Below, in pieces: positions 5,767 to 8,486 of a stretch of 8,486 bases of DNA. Below the pieces are notes generated by a model, which had not been told where the DNA came from, made no database searches, and saw nothing but the letters and a program-made list of their open reading frames with translations. This stretch comes from an uncultured Blautia sp. (GTDB lineage Bacteria > Bacillota > Clostridia > Lachnospirales > Lachnospiraceae): contig CALIZJ010000185.1 in NCBI GenBank assembly GCA_938028845.1, positions 1 through 8,486 on the forward strand, written 5' to 3'. Both the position numbers and the translations under genes were made by a program. Each line of letters begins with the position of its first letter. The stretch's first letter is position 1.

Positions 5767-6996
5767 ATGAGTAAGGTAATCATTGTAGGCGGCGGCGCTG
5801 CCGGGATGCTGGCAAGTGTGTATGCGGCAAGAAACGGACACGAAGTCCACGTCCTGGAAAAAAATGAAAAACTTGGGAAAAAACTGTATATCACCGGAAA
5901 GGGAAGATGCAACCTGACCAACGCCTGTGACCCGGAAGAGCTTTTTCCTGCTGTTATAAGAAACAGGAAGTTTTTGTACAGCGCTTTTTATACTTATGGT
6001 CCAAAAGAGGTGATGGACTTTTTTGAAGAGGCGGGAGTTCCTTTAAAGACAGAGAGAGGAAACCGTGTATTTCCCTGTTCGGATCACTCTTCGGATATCA
6101 TACGTGCCCTTACAGAGGAGATGAAAAAGGCCGGTGTACAGATACATCTTCATACCGAGGCTGCGGGAATTCTGGAAGAGAACGGGCAGGCTGCGGGGGT
6201 GCGTCTTTTAGACGGCAGGATTTTAAAAGGGGATCATGTGATCGTTGCTACAGGCGGCCTGTCTTATCCGTCTACCGGTTCCACAGGTGATGGCTACCGT
6301 TTTGCCAAGGAGACAGGGCATCAGGTAACGAAGCTGGCACCTTCCCTGGTCCCTCTGCTGACAAAGGAAGCGTATATCCCAGAGCTGCAGGGTCTTTCTC
6401 TTCGGAATGTAAAGCTGACCATAAAAACAGGAAAAAAGATCCTTTACCAGGATTTCGGCGAAATGCTGTTTACCCATTATGGAGTGAGCGGACCGCTTGT
6501 ACTTACAGCCAGCGCTGTCATCGGGGACCAGCTGGAAAAGGAGGAGCTGAAAGCCTGGGTGGACTTAAAGCCTGCTCTTTCCCCGGAACAGCTGGATGCC
6601 AGAATCTTGCGGGAATTTGAAAAAGGGCAGAATAAACAGTTTAAAAATGTGATCCATGTGCTTTTTCCGGCTTCTCTTACCCCTGTTATACTGGAACTTG
6701 GGGGAATCCAGCCGGACAAACCGGTACATGAGATTTCCAGGGAAGAAAGAAAAGCATTCGGGGCTCTTGTAAAAGCCTTTCCTTTTACCATTACCGGCAG
6801 GGGAGAGTTTAAAGAAGCTATCATTACCAGAGGCGGTGTGTCGGTAAAAGATATCCAGCCTGGCACGATGGAATCAAAGCGGCTTGGTCATTTGTATTTT
6901 ATCGGGGAGGTGCTGGATCTGGATGCAATCACCGGGGGCTTTAACCTTCAGATTGCCTGGTCTACCGCGTACCTTGCGGCTTCGGCCCTTTCATGA
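5767..6996 (+). CDS. BaiN/HI0933-like NAD(P)/FAD-dependent oxidoreductase
   Basis: A 409-residue flavoprotein. The N-terminus has the Rossmann FAD-binding fold, IIVGGGAAGMLAS (residues 5-17), with the ribose-binding acidic residue at the end of the second strand (Glu31 in VLEKNEKLGKK), then the family signature TGKGRCNLTN (43-52). A middle segment has VATGGLSYPSTGSTGDGY, and the C-terminus has the second FAD motif YFIGEVLDLDAITGGFNLQIAWSTAY. Length and motifs are complete for the HI0933 family. One member, BaiN, was reported to reduce bile acid intermediates in Clostridium scindens, but most members are housekeeping proteins of unknown substrate, and no other bile acid gene is present here. 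The ATG at 5767 follows a weak GAGG site. A TTG at 5746 is in frame but sits only about five bases after the expected transcript start, so it is rejected. The gene is probably cotranscribed with cmk. Confidence 0.9.
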   Translation: MSKVIIVGGGAAGMLASVYAARNGHEVHVLEKNEKLGKKLYITGKGRCNLTNACDPEELFPAVIRNRKFLYSAFYTYGPKEVMDFFEEAGVPLKTERGNRVFPCSDHSSDIIRALTEEMKKAGVQIHLHTEAAGILEENGQAAGVRLLDGRILKGDHVIVATGGLSYPSTGSTGDGYRFAKETGHQVTKLAPSLVPLLTKEAYIPELQGLSLRNVKLTIKTGKKILYQDFGEMLFTHYGVSGPLVLTASAVIGDQLEKEELKAWVDLKPALSPEQLDARILREFEKGQNKQFKNVIHVLFPASLTPVILELGGIQPDKPVHEISREERKAFGALVKAFPFTITGRGEFKEAIITRGGVSVKDIQPGTMESKRLGHLYFIGEVLDLDAITGGFNLQIAWSTAYLAASALS

Positions 6997-7062
6997 AGGA
7001 CAGGCATTTTTATAGGAGTGCCGGGCGGAGAAAAAGGAACTTGGAATAAGGAGGAAAAATAG

Positions 7063-7734
7063 ATGATTTGTAATATTGCAATTGACGGACCGGCAGGAGC
7101 CGGAAAAAGTACGATTGCGAAGCTTGTGGCAAAAGAGCTGTCTTTTATTTACGTGGATACCGGGGCGATGTACCGTGCCATAGCACTGCATTTGCTTAGA
7201 AAAGGCGTGGATGAAAAAGACGCACAGGAAATCGAAAGAGAATGTCAGCATGCGGATATTTCCATTGCCTATAAGGATGGAGAGCAGCAGGTTTTTTTAA
7301 ACGGAGAGAACGTTACGGCTTATCTTCGCACTGAGGAAGTAGGGAATATGGCTTCTGTAAGTTCTGCGAAGCCGAAAGTCCGGGAATGGCTTTTAAACCT
7401 CCAGCGGGAGATTGCCAGGCAAAACAGCGTGGTGATGGACGGAAGGGATATCGGCACCACGATCCTTCCGGATGCACAGGTTAAGATTTTTCTTACAGCC
7501 AGCGTGAAAACACGCGCCAAACGCCGTTATCTGGAACTAAAAGAAAAGGGCTGTGCCTGTGATATAGAAGAAATCGAAAAAGACATTAAAGAGAGAGACG
7601 AAAGGGATATGAACCGGGAGGTTTCTCCCTTGCGCCAGGCGGAGGATGCCGTTCTTGTAGATACTTCGGAATTGGACATTCCCCAGGTGGTAAAACGAAT
7701 ATTACAGATTTATGAAGAAAAAATGTCAAAATAA
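7063..7734 (+). CDS. cmk: (d)CMP kinase
   Basis: A 223-residue cytoplasmic kinase that phosphorylates CMP and dCMP with ATP in pyrimidine salvage and nucleotide recycling. It has the P-loop DGPAGAGKST (8-17), the CMP-binding DTGAMYRA (32-39), the insert domain typical of bacterial CMP kinases, the conserved VVMDGRDIGTTILPDA, the LTASVKTRAKRR lid region, and the RDERDMNREVSPLRQAEDAVLVDTSEL block. Length is normal for the family. The start is the ATG at 7063, with AAGGAGG at 7048-7054 eight bases upstream. It lies 66 bases after the flavoprotein gene and 20 before ispH, without a terminator, so it reads as the middle of one operon. Confidence 0.97.
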   Translation: MICNIAIDGPAGAGKSTIAKLVAKELSFIYVDTGAMYRAIALHLLRKGVDEKDAQEIERECQHADISIAYKDGEQQVFLNGENVTAYLRTEEVGNMASVSSAKPKVREWLLNLQREIARQNSVVMDGRDIGTTILPDAQVKIFLTASVKTRAKRRYLELKEKGCACDIEEIEKDIKERDERDMNREVSPLRQAEDAVLVDTSELDIPQVVKRILQIYEEKMSK

Positions 7735-7754
7735 AGAAGAGGCAGTTTTAAACG

Positions 7755-8486
7755 ATGGAAATAAAAGTGGCAAAGACCGCCGGCTTCTGCTTCGGAGTAC
7801 AGCGTGCGGTAGATAAGGTATATGAGCTCCTTTCCAGCACGGATTCCAGGATTTACACCCTTGGTCCCATTATCCATAATGAGACTGTGGTTTCTGATCT
7901 TGAACAGAAAGGCGTTTCTGTTATAGAAGAAAAGGATCTGGATACACTGAAAGAAGGGACGGTAGTGATCCGTTCCCATGGCGTGGGAAAAAGAGTATAT
8001 GATAAACTGAAAGAAAGAGGAATCTCCTATGTGGACGTTACCTGCCCCTTTGTTCTTAAGATTCACAGGATCGTGGAACGGGAAGGAAAAAAAGGCAGCC
8101 ATATCGTTATTATCGGGGATGCCTCCCATCCGGAGGTAAAGGGAATCTGCGGCTGGTGCACAGGTCCCTATTCTGTGATCGGAAATGAGCAGGAGGCGGA
8201 AAATTTTTCGCCGGATGAGGGCAAAACAATTTGTGTTGTTTCCCAAACGACATTTAATTACAACAAATTTAAAGAATTAGTTGAAATTCTCGGCAAAAAG
8301 AGGTATTATAATAATGTTTTAAATACTCTTGATGTTTTAAACACTATTTGTAATGCTACCGAAGAACGGCAGAATGAAGCAAGAAAGATAGCCGGAGAGG
8401 TAGACACTATGCTTGTCATTGGAGGCAGGCACAGTTCCAATACTCAAAAGCTGTTTGAAATATGTAAAAAGGAATGTGGAAATACT
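7755..8486 (+). CDS. ispH: 4-hydroxy-3-methylbut-2-enyl diphosphate reductase, 3' truncated by window edge
   Basis: The last enzyme of the MEP isoprenoid pathway, an iron-sulfur protein making IPP and DMAPP. The frame is open to the window end (244 residues seen). All expected ligands are present: cluster cysteines Cys12 (AGFCFGVQRA), Cys97 (VDVTCPFV) and Cys199 (LNTICNATEERQ); substrate-site His41 (GPIIHNE), His75 (IRSHGV), His125 and Glu127 (ASHPEVKG), Thr165-Thr166 (SQTTF), and Ser227 and Asn229 (GRHSSNT). The ATG at 7755 has only a weak GAGG 12 bases upstream. Two oddities: bases 8221-8340 are only about 25% GC, and residues 188-198 contain a six-residue tandem duplication (VLNTLDVLNTI). 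In many Clostridia IspH is fused to ribosomal protein S1; whether that holds here lies beyond the window. Confidence 0.96.
   Translation, partial: MEIKVAKTAGFCFGVQRAVDKVYELLSSTDSRIYTLGPIIHNETVVSDLEQKGVSVIEEKDLDTLKEGTVVIRSHGVGKRVYDKLKERGISYVDVTCPFVLKIHRIVEREGKKGSHIVIIGDASHPEVKGICGWCTGPYSVIGNEQEAENFSPDEGKTICVVSQTTFNYNKFKELVEILGKKRYYNNVLNTLDVLNTICNATEERQNEARKIAGEVDTMLVIGGRHSSNTQKLFEICKKECGNT
8314..8345 (+). repeat. Imperfect 18-base tandem repeat inside ispH
   Basis: ATGTTTTAAATACT (8314-8327) recurs at 8332-8345 as ATGTTTTAAACACT, with one mismatch in 14 bases and a period of 18. The in-frame result is the residue repeat N-VLNTL / D-VLNTI, placed directly before cluster cysteine 199. The period is a multiple of three, so the gene stays intact. 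Confidence 0.8.

Noticed and set aside
7710..8246. Open frame of 178 codons on the minus strand opposite ispH.
   Set aside because: The plus strand here encodes IspH with all its catalytic residues; the antisense frame has no ribosome site or domain.
8281..8312. Consensus TATAAT at 8307-8312 with TTGAAA at 8281-8286 as a firm promoter.
   Set aside because: Spacing for that exact pair is 20 bases, too long, and AT-rich coding DNA throws up such matches by chance; kept only as a weak point in the AT-block finding.

Overview
The window looks like chromosomal DNA from an anaerobic low-to-mid-GC Firmicute, most likely a Lachnospiraceae-type clostridium. The grounds are strong AAGGAGG ribosome-binding sites, a sodium-pumping decarboxylase whose carboxyltransferase subunit carries no biotin domain, and the gene order BaiN-like flavoprotein - cmk - ispH, which is familiar from Clostridia. 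The taxon is an inference from these features, not from a search. No tRNA, rRNA, CRISPR array, insertion sequence or prophage gene was seen.

Region 1 (1-2455, + strand) is the end of an oxaloacetate decarboxylase operon. It holds a membrane beta subunit cut by the left window edge, then a stand-alone carboxyltransferase (alpha) subunit, then a strong terminator that also works for the converging operon. Together these subunits would decarboxylate oxaloacetate and export Na+. The biotin carrier and small membrane subunit must lie upstream, outside the window.

Region 2 (2496-5580, - strand) is a compact four-gene operon read right to left: LytTR response regulator, AgrC-like GHKL histidine kinase, YhfC-family intramembrane protease, and a small DUF3887-type lipoprotein. 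The last two junctions are 4-base ATGA overlaps. Upstream lies a good promoter preceded by two direct repeats 20 bases apart, positioned as a LytTR operator would be, which suggests autoregulation. A sensor kinase, a membrane protease and a lipoprotein in one transcript look like a self-contained envelope-sensing or peptide-signalling unit. This is the most interesting part of the window.

Region 3 (5707-8486, + strand) runs divergently from an extended -10 promoter: a BaiN/HI0933-like FAD oxidoreductase, CMP kinase, and IspH (cut by the right edge). All three probably form one housekeeping operon. Within ispH is a sharp AT-rich block (about 25% GC over 120 bases, against about 52% just before it) containing a six-codon tandem duplication right before the third iron-sulfur cysteine.
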